Origin: Odobenus rosmarus divergens
Taxonomy: Eukaryota > Chordata > Mammalia > Carnivora > Odobenidae
Direction of reading: 5' to 3'
NCBI RefSeq assembly: GCF_000321225.1
Contig: NW_004451529.1
Location: forward strand, 62,001 to 126,000
Length of the DNA stretch: 64,000 nt
Shown here: piece by piece, positions 12,025 through 23,281 of the stretch
How positions within the stretch are numbered: the first letter of the stretch is position 1
How the letters are laid out: the number at the start of each line of letters is the position of its first letter
Made by a program: the position numbers and the translations under genes
Notes under the pieces: generated by a model
What the model saw: the letters and a program-made list of their open reading frames with translations, nothing else
What the model was told of the DNA's origin: nothing
Database searches by the model: none

Positions 12025-12230
12025 GGGGCACCTGGGTGGCTCAGTCATTAAGTGTCTGCCTTCAGCTTGGGTCATGATCCCAGGGTCCTGGGATCGAGCC
12101 CTGCATTGGGCTCTCTGCTCGGCGGGAAGCCTACTTCTTCCTCTCCCACTCCCCCTGCTTGTGTTCCCTCTCTCACTGTGTCTCTCTCTGTCAAATAAAT
12201 AATAAAATCTTTAAAAATAAATAAATAAAT
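12025..12230 (+). repeat. Carnivore SINE in L1-A 3' end, with TSD
   Basis: Full-length plus-strand copy ending in AAATAAATAATAAAATCTTT plus an AATA-rich tail. The perfect 15-bp TSD AAATTCCACTTAGTT lies at 12010-12024 and 12231-12245. It splits the 3' UTR of L1-A and is therefore younger than that L1. Confidence 0.95.
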
Positions 12231-12479
12231 AAATTCCACTTAGTTAACATGCAGTGTAATATTAGTTTCAATACAGTAGTGATTCCGCCCCCATACAACA
12301 CCTGGTGCTCATCACCAGCGTCTCCTTCATCCCCAACACCTGTTTCACCCATCCCCCCCACCCACCTCCCTCTGGTGACCATCAGTTTGCTCACTATAGG
12401 AAAGAGTCTGGTTCTTGTTTTGCCTTTCTCTCTCTCTTATTTTTTCCCCTTTACTCATTTGTTTTGTTTCTTAAATTCC

Positions 12480-15400
12480 ACATATAAGTGAAATCATACG
12501 GTATTTGTCTTTCTCCAACTGACTTACTTCACTTAGCATAGTAATTTCTAGCTCCATGCATGTTGTTGCAAATGGCAAGATTTCATTGTTTTTGATGGCT
12601 GAGTAATATACTACATCTTCTTTATCCATTCATCAGTTGACGGACACTTGGACTGTTTCATAATTTGGCTGTTGTATATAATTCTGCTGTAAACATCAGG
12701 GTGTGTGTATTCCTTTGAATTAGTATTTTTGTATCCTTTGGTAAATACCTAGTAGTTCAGTTGCTAATCATAATGTAACTCTATTTTTAACTTTTTGAGG
12801 AACCTCCATACTGTTTTCCACAGTGGCTGCATCAGTTTGCATTCCCACCACCAGTGCAAGAGGGTTCTGCTTTTTCCACATCCTCATGAACACCTGTTAT
12901 TTCTTGTGTTGTTGATTTTAGTCATTCTGACAGGTGTGAGGTGACATCACGTTGTAGTTTTGATTTGCATTTCCCTGATGGTAAGTGATGATGAGCATCT
13001 TTTCATGTGTTTGTTGGCCATCTTTTTGTCTTCTTTGGAGAAATATCTGTTCATATCTTCTGTCAATTTTTTAATTGGATTATTTGTTTTTTGGATGTTG
13101 AGTTTTATAAGTTCGTTATATATTTTGGATGCTAACCCTTTATCAGATGTGTCATTTGCAAATATCTTCCCCCATTCTATAGGTTGTCTTTTAGTTTTGT
13201 TAATTGTTTACTGTGTAGAAGCTTTTTATTTTGATGTAGTCCCAATAATCTATTTTTGCTTTTGTTTCTCTTGCCTCAGGGGACCTATCTAGAAAAAAAG
13301 TTGCTCTGGCCAGTGTCAAAGAAGTTACTGCCTGTGTTCTCTTCTAGGATTTTTATGGTTTCATGTCTCACATTTAGGTGTTTCATCCATTTTGAATTTA
13401 TTTTTGTGTATAGTATAAGAAAGTAGTCCAGTTTTCCCAACACCATTTGTTAAATAGACATTCTTTTTTTCCATTGGATATGCTTTCCTGCTTTGTCTGA
13501 GATTAATTGACCATGTATGTAATTGTGTGTTTATTTCTGGGTTTCTGTTCTGTTCCATTGATCTATGTGTCTATTTTTATGCTAGTACCATACTGTTTTG
13601 ATTACTACAGCTTTGTAATAATACTTGAAGTCGGGGAATTTATGTCTCCAACTTTGTTTTTTTTTTTCAAGATTGCTTTGACTATTCAGGGTCTTTTGTG
13701 GTTCCATACAAATTTTAGGATTGTTTGTTCTAGCTCTGTGAAAAATGCTATTGGTATTTTGATAGGGATTGCATTTAATACGTAGATTGCTTGGGGTAGT
13801 ATAGACATTTTAACAATATTTGTTCTTCCAGTCCATGAGCATGGACCGTCTTTCCATTTCTTTGTGTCATCTTAACTTTCTTTCATCGGTGTTTTATAGT
13901 TTTTGGAGTAAAGGTCTTTCACCTCTTTGGTTAGGTTTATCCCTAGGTATCTTATGGTTTTTAGTGCAATTGTAAATGGGATTGAGTCCTTAATTTCTCT
14001 TTCTGTGACTTCATTATTGGTATGTAGAAAGGCAGCAAATTTTTGTATCCTGTGACTTTACTGAATTTCTTAATCAGTTCTAACGGTATTTTGGTGGAGT
14101 CTTTTGGGTTTCCTATATATAGTATCATGTCATCTGCAAATAATGAAAGTTTTACTTCTTCCTTACTGACTTGTATGCTTTTTATTTCTTTTTGTTGTCT
14201 GATTGCTGTGGCTAGGACTTCCAGTACCACGCTGAATAAAAGTGGTGAGAGTGGACATGCTTGTCTTATTTCTGACCATAAGTGCAAAGCTCTCAGTTTT
14301 TCCCCATTAAGGATGATGTTAGGGGTGTGTTTTTTCATAGATGGCCTTTATCATGTTGAGATTTCCTCTAAAGCTACTTTCTTGAGGGTTTTTATCATTA
14401 ATGGATGTTGTACTTTGTCCAATGCTTTTTCTGCAACTAATGAAATTATCATATAGTTCTTATCTTTTCTCTTATTGGTGTGATGTATAACGTTGATTGA
14501 TTTGTGAATATTTAGCCCCCCTTGCAACCCAGGAGTAAATCCCACTTGATCGTGGTGAATGATTTTTTTAATGTATTGTTGATTTCAGTTTGCTAGTATT
14601 TTGTTGAAAATTTTTGTATGTTCATCAGGGATATTGGCCTGTCTTTTCTGGTGTTTATCTGGTTTTGGTATCAGGTTAATGCTAGCCTCATAGAATGAAT
14701 TTGGAAGTTTTCCTTCCTTTTATATTTTTGGAATAGTTTAAGAAGAATAGGTACTAATTCTTCATTAAATGTTTGATAAAATTTGCCTGTAAAGCCACCT
14801 GGTCCTAGACTTTTGCTTATTGGAAGTTTTCTGATTACTGACTCAATTTCTTTGCTGGTTATCGGCATGTTCAAATTTTCTGTTTCTTCCTGTTTCAGTG
14901 TTTGTAGGTTATATGTTTCTAGGAACTGATCCATTTCTTCTAGGTTTTCCAGTTTGTTGGCATATAGTTTTTCATAATATTCTCTTATAATTGTTTATAT
15001 TTCTGTGGTATTGGTTGTTATTTCTCCTCTCTCATTTGTGGTTTTATTTATTTAGGTCCTTTCTCTTTTCTGTTTGATAAGTCTGGCTATAGGTTTATCA
15101 ATTTTATAATTTTTTCAAAGAACCAGCTTCTGATTTCATTTGATCTGTTCTGTTGGGTTTTTTTAGTATGTATATCATTTATTTCTGCTATGTTGTTATT
15201 TCCTACCGTGGCTTTGTTTGTTCTTTCTCCAGCTCCTTTAGGTATAAGGTTAGGTTGTTTATTTGAGATTTTTCTTGCTTCTTGAGATAAGCCTGTATGG
15301 CTATATACTTCCCTCTTGTGACCACTTTTTCTGCATCCCAGAGGTTTTGGACCATTGTGTTTTCACTTTCATTTGTTTCCAAGTATTTTTAAATTTATTC

Positions 15401-16045
15401 TTTGATTTTCTGGTTGACCTGTTCATTGTTTAGTAGTAGCCTGTTGTTTAACCTTCATGTATTTGTCTTTCCAGGTTTTTGTTCTGGCTGACTTCCAGTT
15501 TCATAGCATTGTGCTCAGAAAAGGTGCATAGTATGACTTTAGTCTTTTTGTATTTGTTGAGGCCTGTTTTGTGACCTAATATATGATCTCTTCTGGAGAA
15601 TGTTCCATGTGCACCTGAAAAGAATGTGTATTCTGCTCTTTCAGGATGGAATGTTCTGAATATATGTTAAATCCATCTGGTCCAGTGTGTCATTCCAAGT
15701 CATTGTTTCCTTGTTTATTTTCTGTTTAGATGATTTGTCCATTGACGTAAATGGGGTGTTAAAGGCCCCTATTATTGTTGTATTATTATCCATTCGTTAC
15801 TTTATATTTGTTATTAACTGTTTTATATATTTATGTGCTCCCATGTTGGGTACATAAATATTTACAACTGTTATATCTTCTTGTTGGATTGTTACCATTA
15901 TTATTATATAGTGTTCTTCTTTGTCTCTTGTTACAGTCTTTGTTTTAAAATCTAGTTTGTCTGTTATAAGTGTTGCTACTCTGGTTCTCTTTTGACATTC
16001 TTTTTTTGTGAGTTTGTTGACTGACTTTTTTACAAAAATATTCAT
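12480..16045 (-). pseudogene. L1-A ORF2 remnant (reverse transcriptase)
   Basis: Read on the minus strand, this encodes broken pieces of the L1 ORF2 protein, which normally has an endonuclease, a reverse transcriptase and a C-terminal cysteine-rich part. Visible pieces include NIYVPNMGAHKYIKQL (endonuclease, 15797-16045), [15 protein letters not shown] (14671-14934) and the catalytic [13 protein letters not shown] (13961-14338). The FADD motif is intact, but stops and frameshifts divide the frame into pieces of at most about 125 residues. The frame begins at the equivalent of about residue 70 of a typical ORF2 protein, so the N-terminal part of the endonuclease is absent. The C-terminal end lies near 12480. 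Confidence 0.85.
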
Positions 16046-16106
16046 TTCTACTGCTTTTATGTTTCCTGCCTTTGTACTGTCACTTTTGGTCTCTCCTTTC
16101 CACTCA

Positions 16107-17104
16107 AAGAGTCCCTTTTAATATTTCTTGCAGAGCTGGTTTAGTGGTCATGAACTCCCTCAGTTTTTGTTTGCCTAAAAACTCTTTGTTTCTCCTTCTA
16201 TTTTGAATGTTAGCCTTGCTGGATAGTGTATTCTTGGCTGCACATTTTTCCCATTTAGCACTTTGCATATATCATGCCGCTCTCTACTGGCTTGCAAAGT
16301 TCCTGTTGAAAAACCTGCAGCTAGCCTTATGGGTTTTCCCTTGTAAGTTAATGACTTCTTTTGTCTTGCTGCTTTTAAAAGTTTTTCTTTATCACTATGT
16401 ATTGCAAATTTAGTTACAATATGTTTGGTGTGGGTCTGCTTTTGTAGATTTTGTTAGGGGTTCTCTGTGCCTCCTGGATCTGGATGTCTGTTAACTTCCC
16501 AGATTAAGGAAGTTTTCAGCTATTATTCCTTCAAATAAATTTTCTGCCTCCTTTTTATCTTTTCTTCTTCTGGGACTCCTATGATATGAATTTTATTACG
16601 TTTGATGTTGTCACTGAGTTCCCTAAGTCTATTCTTGTTTTGCCTAATTCTTTTCTCTCTCTTTTGTTCAGCTTGATTACTTTCCATTACTCTGTCTTCT
16701 AGGTCATTGATTCATTCGTCTGCTTCTTCCAGCCTGCTGTTCATTCCATCAAGTATGTTTCTCATTTAGCTTATTGTGCCTTTTATCTCTGCTATATTAT
16801 TCCTTATCTTTGTGCTAAGGGTCTCACTCATGTCTTCCACTCTTTTCTCAATTCCACTGAGTATCCTCATGATCATTGTTTTAAATTCTCTATCAGGCAT
16901 GTTACTTATATCTGTTTCTCTTAGATCTTTGACTGTGGCCTTGTCCTGTTCTTTCATATGGAATAAATTTCTCTCTCTTCCTTTTGTGTGCCTCTGTGTC
17001 TGTTTCTGTGTGTTAAGAAAGTCAGCTATGTCTTCTGCTCTTGAAAGTAGTAACTTTATGAAGATGAGGTCCTGGGGTGCCTGCAGTGCAGTGTCCTCTG
17101 TCAC
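16107..17104 (-). pseudogene. L1-A ORF1 remnant (RNA-binding protein)
   Basis: The minus strand encodes remnants of the L1 ORF1 protein, an RNA-binding trimeric chaperone. A 112-residue piece (16766-17104) contains DREFKTMIMRILSGIEKRV and coiled-coil-like MSETLSTKIRNNIAEIKG. The C-terminal piece, ending TTKPALQEILKGTL, stops near 16107. The frame is broken between these parts. The segment 16485-16690 is duplicated in inverted orientation upstream in the 5' UTR. Confidence 0.8.
16485..16690 (-). repeat. Left arm of a 206-bp inverted repeat (ORF1 part)
   Basis: This stretch of the ORF1 remnant is the near-exact reverse complement of 17675-17880. By eye I count about four mismatches over 206 positions, i.e. 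about 98% identity. The arm sits at its normal place in ORF1, so the other copy is the displaced one. Confidence 0.9.
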
Positions 17105-17674
17105 CAGAACCTGGCACTTCAGAAGAGTGTCCTATGTGTGTTGCTTAAGCCCTGCTATTGTATCTGAGTCACTTTTCCTTTCAGTGCAGACAACTTCCTG
17201 TTGTGAGCTGTGCTTACTGTCTGTAGACAGGTAGGCCAGTTCTGAGGGGGTGTGCTCTCTGGGGAACTTGGGAGCAGGCCAGCAGTGTTAGCAAAATTTA
17301 CCCTGGGCTACTAGTTCTATGCTGGATCCCCGGAAATGTTGCGGCCACTGGGGCTGCATGCTGGAGTGGCCAGGGGCACAAGGCTGGGCATGGCGCACAG
17401 TGATGGCTGGGTGCAGCTGTTTCAGTGCATGAAGGTGGTTGGGGTTGCACTGCTGGGTGCGGTGCAGGACAGCAGCTGGGGGTACTCAGCTAGGTGCATC
17501 ACACAACAGTGGCTGGGGACACAAGGCTGGGTGCCACAATGGATGTGTGCCCAGCAACTCGGCAGGGCACATACGTGGCTTTAACAAAATTTGCCTTGAG
17601 CCTAGGGCTGAGGCTAGTGGGTGGGAGCGGGCGAGTCCTTGGGAGAACTTGTGGGCAGGGCACACTGCTGGGAT

Positions 17675-17880
17675 GTAATGGAAAGTAATCAAGCTGAACA
17701 AAAGAGAGAGAAAAGAATTAGGCAAAACAAGAATAGACTTAGGGAACTCAATGACAACATCAAACGTAATAAAATTCATATTATAGGAGTCCCAGAAGAA
17801 GAAAAGAGAAAAAGGAGGCAGAAAATTTATTTGAAGGAATAATAGCTGAAAATTTCCTTAATCTGGGAAGTTAACAGACA
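17675..17880 (+). repeat. Right arm of inverted repeat: displaced ORF1 piece
   Basis: This 206-bp segment reads as L1 ORF1 on the plus strand, although the surrounding element is on the minus strand. It is about 98% identical to the reverse complement of 16485-16690. About 980 bp lie between the arms. High identity suggests either a late event or derivation from a very similar L1. Confidence 0.9.
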
Positions 17881-17951
17881 AAAGGTAGCAAGTGTGCAGC
17901 TCCCCTTAATCTGGGAAGTTAACAGACCAAAGGTAGCAAGTGTGCAGCTCC
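17856..17951. repeat. Two-copy 48-bp tandem repeat
   Basis: Two adjacent 48-bp units, 17856-17903 and 17904-17951, differ at one position (AGACAAAAGG versus AGACCAAAGG). The first half of each unit is ORF1-like sequence and the second half is 5' UTR, so the repeat spans the edge of the inverted segment. Confidence 0.95.
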
Positions 17952-18390
17952 CCTTCCCACAGGTGGCTCTGTGTTTATGCTGGGGAGCAGAATTCAGCCC
18001 CTCTGGTTTCTAAAGCCAAACATTATGGAGATTAGTCTTCCTGTGGGGGAGCTCCCTGGTGTGAGGTCCTGTTGGTTTCTCTGCTCTCTCTCCCTCTTGC
18101 AAGCAACCTCCTTCCACCTTTCTGACCTTCCTAACCTTTCAGATGCAGATTTTTCGTATATTAGTTGTAGAGTTTGTTCTGCCAGTCTGGATCGCTCTCC
18201 AGTTTATTGACTTGGATGTGAGTGAGATCTAGTTGAAAGTGTGGGATGGGGTGAGCTCAGGGTCCTCCTGCTCTGCCATCTTCCCAACTTCCCAAGATTT
18301 CTTCATTTAAGGTTTTTATAGTTTTAGCTCTTACATTCAAGTCTGCGGTCCACTTTGAATTTATTTTTGTATATGAAGTAAGATAGGGTG

Positions 18391-18770
18391 TTATGGACTG
18401 AATGGTCATCCTCCCTCCCCATCCAAAATTCTTGTGTCAGAATCTTAACCCCTAGTGCCTCAGCCTGACTGTATTTGGAGAAAGGGTCTTTAAAGAGGTA
18501 TTGAGGTTAGAATGAGATCTTTAGGTTGGGCCCTCATCCAGTAGGACTGGGGTCCTCATAGGAAGAGGAGACGAGGACAGAGGAATGACCATATGAACAC
18601 ACAGGGAGAAGACAGCCATCTACAGGTCAAGGAGAGAGGCCTCAGAAGAAACCAACAGTGCTGACACATTGGACTTCTAGCCTCCAGAATTGTGAGAAAA
18701 AATTAATTTCTGCTATTTAAGCCACTTAGTCTATGGTTCTTTGTCATGGCAACCCTAACTAATATAAGTA
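18391..18770 (+). repeat. MaLR LTR, MLT1-like
   Basis: A solo LTR of the old ERVL-MaLR group. It opens TTATGGACTGAATGGTCATC, passes TCTTAACCCCTAGTGCCTCA, GGGCCCTCATCCAGTAGGAC and TCCAGAATTGTGAGAAAA, and closes with CCACTTAGTCTATGGTTCTTTGT. There is no internal viral coding sequence next to it. It sits inside the old L1 and is therefore younger than that L1. Confidence 0.8.
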
Positions 18771-19452
18771 GGAGTACAGCTTCATTGGTTAACATGTGGA
18801 CATCTAGTTGTCCCTGTAACATTTGTTGAGAAGACCGTTCTTTTCCCATTGAATTATCTTGGTAAGCTTGTCAAAAATTAGTTGACTGTTAGCACATGCT
18901 TTTATTTCTAGACTCTCTATTCTACTGATTTTTGTCTATCCTTATGCCAGTACCACACTGTCTTGATTACTATAATTTTATGGTAACTTTTGAGATCAGG
19001 AAGTGTGAGTCCTCCAAATTTGTTCTCCTTTTTCAAGATTGTTTGGCTGTTGCGGTCCCTTGCATTTCCATATGAATTTTAGAATCAGTTTGTCAATTTC
19101 TGCAAAAAAAAAAAAAAAGACTGTGGGAGTTTGATAGGAATTGCATTGAATCTTTAGATCAATTGAAGATTAATGCCATCTTAACAATGTTAAATCTTCC
19201 AATCTATGAACACAGGATGTTTTCCCATTATTTAGGTTTTCTTTAATTTCTTGAAATGATGTTTTATAGTTCTCGGCATACAAAAGTCTTGCACTTCTTT
19301 AGCTAAATATATTTCCAAGTATTCTGTTTTATGCTATTGTAAATGAAATTGTTTTCTTAATTCTATTTTAGATTCCTTATTACTATTATCTAAAATTACG
19401 ATGGGTTTTCTATACTGATCTTGTATCCTCAAACTTTGCTGAAGTCATTTTT

Positions 19453-19456
19453 AGCT

Positions 19457-19493
<37 letters not shown>

Positions 19494-19494
19494 G
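19453..19494 (+). repeat. (GT)n microsatellite
   Basis: A GT dinucleotide run of about 40 bp with one TTTG interruption, inside the old minus-strand L1. Confidence 0.95.
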
Positions 19495-19638
19495 AATGTA
19501 TGTATTCCTTAGGTATTTCTATATATAAGATCATATTATCTATTAAGTAGAGTTGGTCTTACTTCTTCTTTTCCAATCTGGATGCCTTTTATTTCTTTTT
19601 CTTGCCTAACTGCAAGAACAATTTTCCCTTCTCTTTCT

Positions 19639-19833
19639 TTCTTTTTTTAAAGATTTTATTTATTTGACAGAGAGAGAGACAGTGAGAGAGGGAACACAAG
19701 CAGGGGGAGTGGGAGAGGGAGAAGTGGGCTTCCTGCTGAGCAGGGAGCCTGATGTGGGGCTTGATCCCAGGACCCTGGGACCATGACCTGAGCTGAAGGC
19801 AGATGCTTAACGACTGAGCCACCCAGGTGCCCC
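19639..19833 (-). repeat. Carnivore SINE with TSD
   Basis: Full-length minus-strand copy. The perfect 15-bp TSD TTCCCTTCTCTTTCT lies at 19624-19638 and 19834-19848. The body is close to the common young form. Confidence 0.95.
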
Positions 19834-19848
19834 TTCCCTTCTCTTTCT

Positions 19849-20457
19849 GCTGGCATTGCGAAGAAGGGTCAATTCTTGGTCCAGCCGCTCTCTCCCTGAA
19901 GGACCATATTTGAACCATACAGGGTTAAAGAACAAGAAGTGAAGAGCAAAACGCCTTGAAAATGGAAAATGGATTTCAGTTCTCCCTAGTCTTCGATTCA
20001 CCAGCTTGGGTTAAAGGTTCTTGTTTCTGTGGTTGAAGATGGTGACATAAGGAAGGGCTGACATTGGGACTGTTGTTTCTATGGCTGCCATTCAGGTTAC
20101 AAAATCAGAAGTCTAAAGACCTGGGGGAAAAAATGGAGCAACTGTAAACCTTCTTTTGGATTTGCAGTGATTTTTGCATATTCAATTAATTTTTTAATTT
20201 CCATGAAGGAATGCCTATTGTCCTGTTGGTGGCAGTAAAACACTACTGCTGTGGAAATAGAAGCTAAGAGTCTAACGCTTCCAATTCTTCCCTTCCCATT
20301 GGCGTTCCTTTATATTGGCTTCCCCTTCCAACATAATCTGTTGTTTGACTGTTTAGTTTCTCTTTAACTTTTCTCTAGTGTATCCTCAGCTCGATGATAG
20401 GGTGGTTTTAGGGTGCTATCTAATAAATGCTAAAACAACCAACACAAATGGGGGTGC
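19849..20457. other. Unique DNA
   Basis: No repeat family recognised. A minus-strand open frame near 19849-20001 includes GRTEIHFPFSRRFALHF but has no splice or start support. I would not call it a gene. Confidence 0.4.
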
Positions 20458-20477
20458 AAGATAATTGAGGAATTTTA

Positions 20478-20684
20478 TTTTATTTTATTTTTTAAAAGAT
20501 TTTATTTATTTATTTGACAGAGAGAGAGAGCACACAAGCAGGGGGGAATGGCAGGCAGAGGGAGATGGAGAAGCAGGCTCCCCAGTGAGCAAGGAGCCTG
20601 ATGTGGGACTTGATCCCAGCACCCTGGGATCATAACCTGAGCTGAAGGCAGCTGCCTAACCAACTGAGCCACCCAGGCACTCCC
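20478..20684 (-). repeat. Carnivore SINE with imperfect TSD
   Basis: Minus-strand copy with a TTTTA-rich tail and a head ending GAGCCACCCAGGCACTCCC. Flanks share AAGATAATTGAGGAATTTTA and AAGATACTAGAGGAATTTTA, about 20 bp with two differences. Confidence 0.9.
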
Positions 20685-20944
20685 AAGATACTAGAGGAAT
20701 TTTAAAGTTCCAGAAATAATGCATTTTATGGATTAGGGATCTATGTCAGGGGGAAAAAAGTACATCATCACAGTACCGTGCATGTATTATATAACACCTT
20801 AAGTTTGTTGAAGTAATTTCTCATTATTTATTTCTCATGAGACAATCCAAAATGCCAGGGAAGAAGGATAGTTGACTAATCATGGCATGTCCACATTGTC
20901 AGTAATTCATTTGGACTTAACATACCCTAAGAAATATGAGGTTA

Positions 20945-21143
20945 GGGCACCTGGGTGGCTCAGTCGTTAAGCGTCTGCCTTCGGCTCAGGTCATGATCCC
21001 AGAGTCCTGGGATCGAGTCCCACATCGGGCTTCCTCCTCGGCGGGAAGCCTGCTTCTCCCTTTCCCACTCCTGCTGCTTGTGTTCCTGCTCTCGCTGTCT
21101 CTGTCTCTGTCAAATAAATAAATAAAATCTTTAAAAAAAAAAA
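20945..21143 (+). repeat. Carnivore SINE with perfect TSD
   Basis: Full-length plus-strand copy. The perfect 16-bp TSD AAGAAATATGAGGTTA lies at 20929-20944 and 21144-21159. This marks it as a comparatively recent insertion. Confidence 0.97.
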
Positions 21144-21427
21144 AAGAAATATGAGGTTACTTGACAGAGATATGAACAATAGAATCCAGTGTCTCCCTTG
21201 TCCTATTTCTGTGAGAAAACTAAGTAATTTTAGCACCAACTCATTCAAGCTTTTCTCTCTTTTACTTAAAAGTTTCTCTTCATTTGTGTCCTCCTCTGCT
21301 GTGCTCCTATCTTTAATGAAGGTATATTCTGCCTTCATTTCAAGGTATTTCCCCCCTTGGTCCTTGATCCCAGCTTTCTTGCCTCCCTTTAGAGAAGCCA
21401 GTGATAGTTGGTTAGTCCACTTAGCCC

Positions 21428-21765
21428 ACAGACATTCAGGCACTCACTGAATGCATATTATTGGCAGGTCATGGGTCAAGTGTGACAGCTTGCAGAGTTG
21501 ACAGTCTGGGTCCTCCAGTTGTTGTGAGTCTAATGGAGGAAGCAAACGAGTAGACAGTTACAATTCAGTGTGATTGCTCCCGAGTTTTGAAAGGGGGCTT
21601 CGGGCACCCAAAGGCCGGATGCCAAATCCATTCTGGGAGAACCAGGAAAAACTTTCCAAAGGTGGCAACTAACCTTAGATGAGGGTATTACAGGCAGAAT
21701 AAATAGCATGCAGAAGAGGCATGAGGAGGAATGGCCGAGTCCGGTCCTTTGCTATGCTCCATTTG
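21428..21765 (-). repeat. L2 LINE 3' fragment, minus strand
   Basis: Antisense L2: CACTCACTGAATGCATATTA, TGGAGGAAGCAAACGAGTAG, AATTCAGTGTGATTGCTC, then ACCAGGAAAAACTTTCCAAA and GAATGGCCGAGTCCGG. Landmarks are in order but diverged. Confidence 0.6.
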
Positions 21766-22498
21766 AGGCTGGTGTATGGAAAGAGATTCTTAAGGGGCTT
21801 TAATTATATTTTTTGCCACCAATTTACTATGGGATTTTTCATCAGATCATCTAACCTTCTAACCCTTAATTTCTTCTGAAATAAGGAGACAGGAAAATAC
21901 GGTTTCTAAGGCTCTAAATTTCTGTCTTCTTGACTGTCAATCTATGCTTTGTGTATGTATGGGTTTATGTGCGTATATGTGTGTATGTACACACACTGTG
22001 TATGCTATATACCACCATCTCAGTCCTTTATGAGTAGATAAGAATCATCTTATAATTAGCACAATTATTGTTTAAATGCTTGACTGAAGTTTATCTTTAT
22101 GTCTCTTACAAAAAAGTTTGCAGAACAATATCATAAAATTTGGAGGAAAAGAATGTTCAGTCCATTATAGTTCTATATGAATACCAGTAAGTTGTCTTCA
22201 GTCCCACTTAAAAAACCCCTTTATCACGATCCTTGAATCTCAACAACTCATTTGTTCTAAATTAGTGAAATATTAGTGTGTGCATGTGTGTGTGTTTGTG
22301 TGTGTGAGGATGTGTGTATAGTGCACAAACCTCTGTACTACCATTATTCTTACCAGGTATTTCCAGATACCCAAGTAATATGTTGGATTCATATAAAAAA
22401 ATCTGACAACTATCACCAATAAGTATATAATTGTATAGCATTTATCATTTGTGATAAACTCTCAAATGCATTTCAAAATAATTAATAAAATTAATAGC
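21766..22498. other. Unique DNA with TG-rich patches
   Basis: No gene seen. Short TGTGTG stretches lie near 21955-22000 and 22280-22318. Confidence 0.45.
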
Positions 22499-22558
22499 AA
22501 TACACCTATCATTTGTTGAGCACTTAAAATGTGCTTGGTGCTGTGCTAAGCACTTTTA

Positions 22559-22772
22559 TTTATTTATTTATTTATTTATTTTTAAAAAGATTTTATTTAT
22601 TTATTTGACAGAGAGAGACACAGCGAGAGAGGGAACACAAGCAGGGGGAGTAGAAGAGGGAGAAGCAGGCTTCCCTCAGAGCAGGGAGCCTGATGCAGGG
22701 CTCGATCCCAGGACCCTAGGATCATGACCTGAGCTGAAGGCAGACGCTTAACGACTGAGCCACCCAGGCGCC
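22559..22772 (-). repeat. Carnivore SINE with 18-bp TSD
   Basis: Minus-strand copy with a (TTTA)n tail. The perfect 18-bp TSD CTGTGCTAAGCACTTTTA lies at 22541-22558 and 22773-22790. It inserted into an old MIR- or L2-like piece (TTGTTGAGCACTTAAAATGT). Confidence 0.97.
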
Positions 22773-22814
22773 CTGTGCTAAGCACTTTTAAACTAATCTT
22801 CATGACCTTTAATT

Positions 22815-23140
22815 TTTTTCTTTTTTTTAAATTACAGTAAAATATACATAACACAAAAGTTACCATTTTAGCTGTTTCTAAGCATATAGTTCAGTGTCAT
22901 CAAGTACAGCCACATTGTTTTGCAATCTTCACTATCATCCATCTCCAGAGCTTTTTCAACTTCCCACATTGTAACTCTGAGCCTATTAAACAATTATGTC
23001 CCTTTTCCCCTCACCCCCAGCCCTTAGCAGCCACCATTATACTTTCTGTCTCTATGAATTTGACTATAGATACCTCATATAAGTAGAATCATACAGTACT
23101 TGCCCTTTTGTAACTGGCTCGTTTCACTTCACATAATGTA
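22815..23140 (-). repeat. Old L1 3' fragment, minus strand
   Basis: Antisense L1 3' UTR: AAATATACATAACACAAAAG, ACCATTTTAGCTGTTTCTAAG, GTTTTGCAATCTTCACTATC and TAAGTAGAATCATACAGTAC. It is a 5'-truncated old copy. Confidence 0.75.
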
Positions 23141-23281
23141 TGACCTTTAACTTTAAAGATTATAAGGAGAAACTAGGATACTTGGTGGTGGGCAGGAATA
23201 AACTGAACAAAACAAAGATGTCATGACAAACAAAAATCTTTACATAACACAGGCAAGATTTGGTGATTATAACACAAAGTC

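Larger units (their letters stand above)
11979..18293 (-). mobile_element. L1-A: carnivore L1 with full 5' and 3' ends, inactive
   Basis: A roughly 6.3-kb minus-strand LINE-1. The 3' end (poly-A read as poly-T) is at about 11979-12009 and the inverted 5' end reads CTGCCATCTTCCCAAC near 18276-18290. The same start motif opens the plus-strand L1 at 28471. Order on the minus strand is 5' UTR, ORF1 remnant, ORF2 remnant, 3' UTR. A SINE interrupts the 3' end. The 5' UTR holds an inverted copy of part of ORF1 and a 48-bp tandem repeat. Both reading frames are broken by stops and frameshifts, so the copy cannot move on its own. Confidence 0.9.
17105..18293 (-). other. L1-A 5' UTR, rearranged
   Basis: The L1 promoter region on the minus strand. 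It is GC-richer than the flanks, particularly at 17330-17680 with repeated GCTGGGTGCRG and CTGGGKRCACAAGGCTGGG motifs. The inverted ORF1 copy (17675-17880) and a 48-bp tandem repeat (17856-17951) sit inside it. The plus-strand open frames here are by-products of this GC-rich sequence. Confidence 0.75.
18294..19623 (-). repeat. Old L1 ORF2 fragment, split by an LTR
   Basis: Antisense old-L1 reverse-transcriptase-region sequence at about 18294-18390 and 18771-19623. Examples are CACTTTGAATTTATTTTTGTA, TCTATTCTACTGATTTTTGTC and TGTCTTGATTACTATAATTTTA. It is more decayed than L1-A and is interrupted by an LTR and a GT repeat. Confidence 0.75.

Noticed and set aside
13961..14338. Reverse-transcriptase-like frame as a host or viral gene
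   Set aside because: It is an L1 ORF2 remnant (FADD box, L1 context) with broken frame; not an independent gene or a virus.
14043..17234. Long plus-strand frames over L1-A (137 and 152 codons)
   Set aside because: They are antisense shadows of ORF2 and ORF1.
17336..17779. Overlapping open frames in GC-rich DNA
   Set aside because: They fall in the L1-A 5' UTR and overlap in several frames, as expected from composition.
18391..18770. Possible full endogenous retrovirus
   Set aside because: Only a single MaLR-type LTR is present, without internal sequence or a second LTR.
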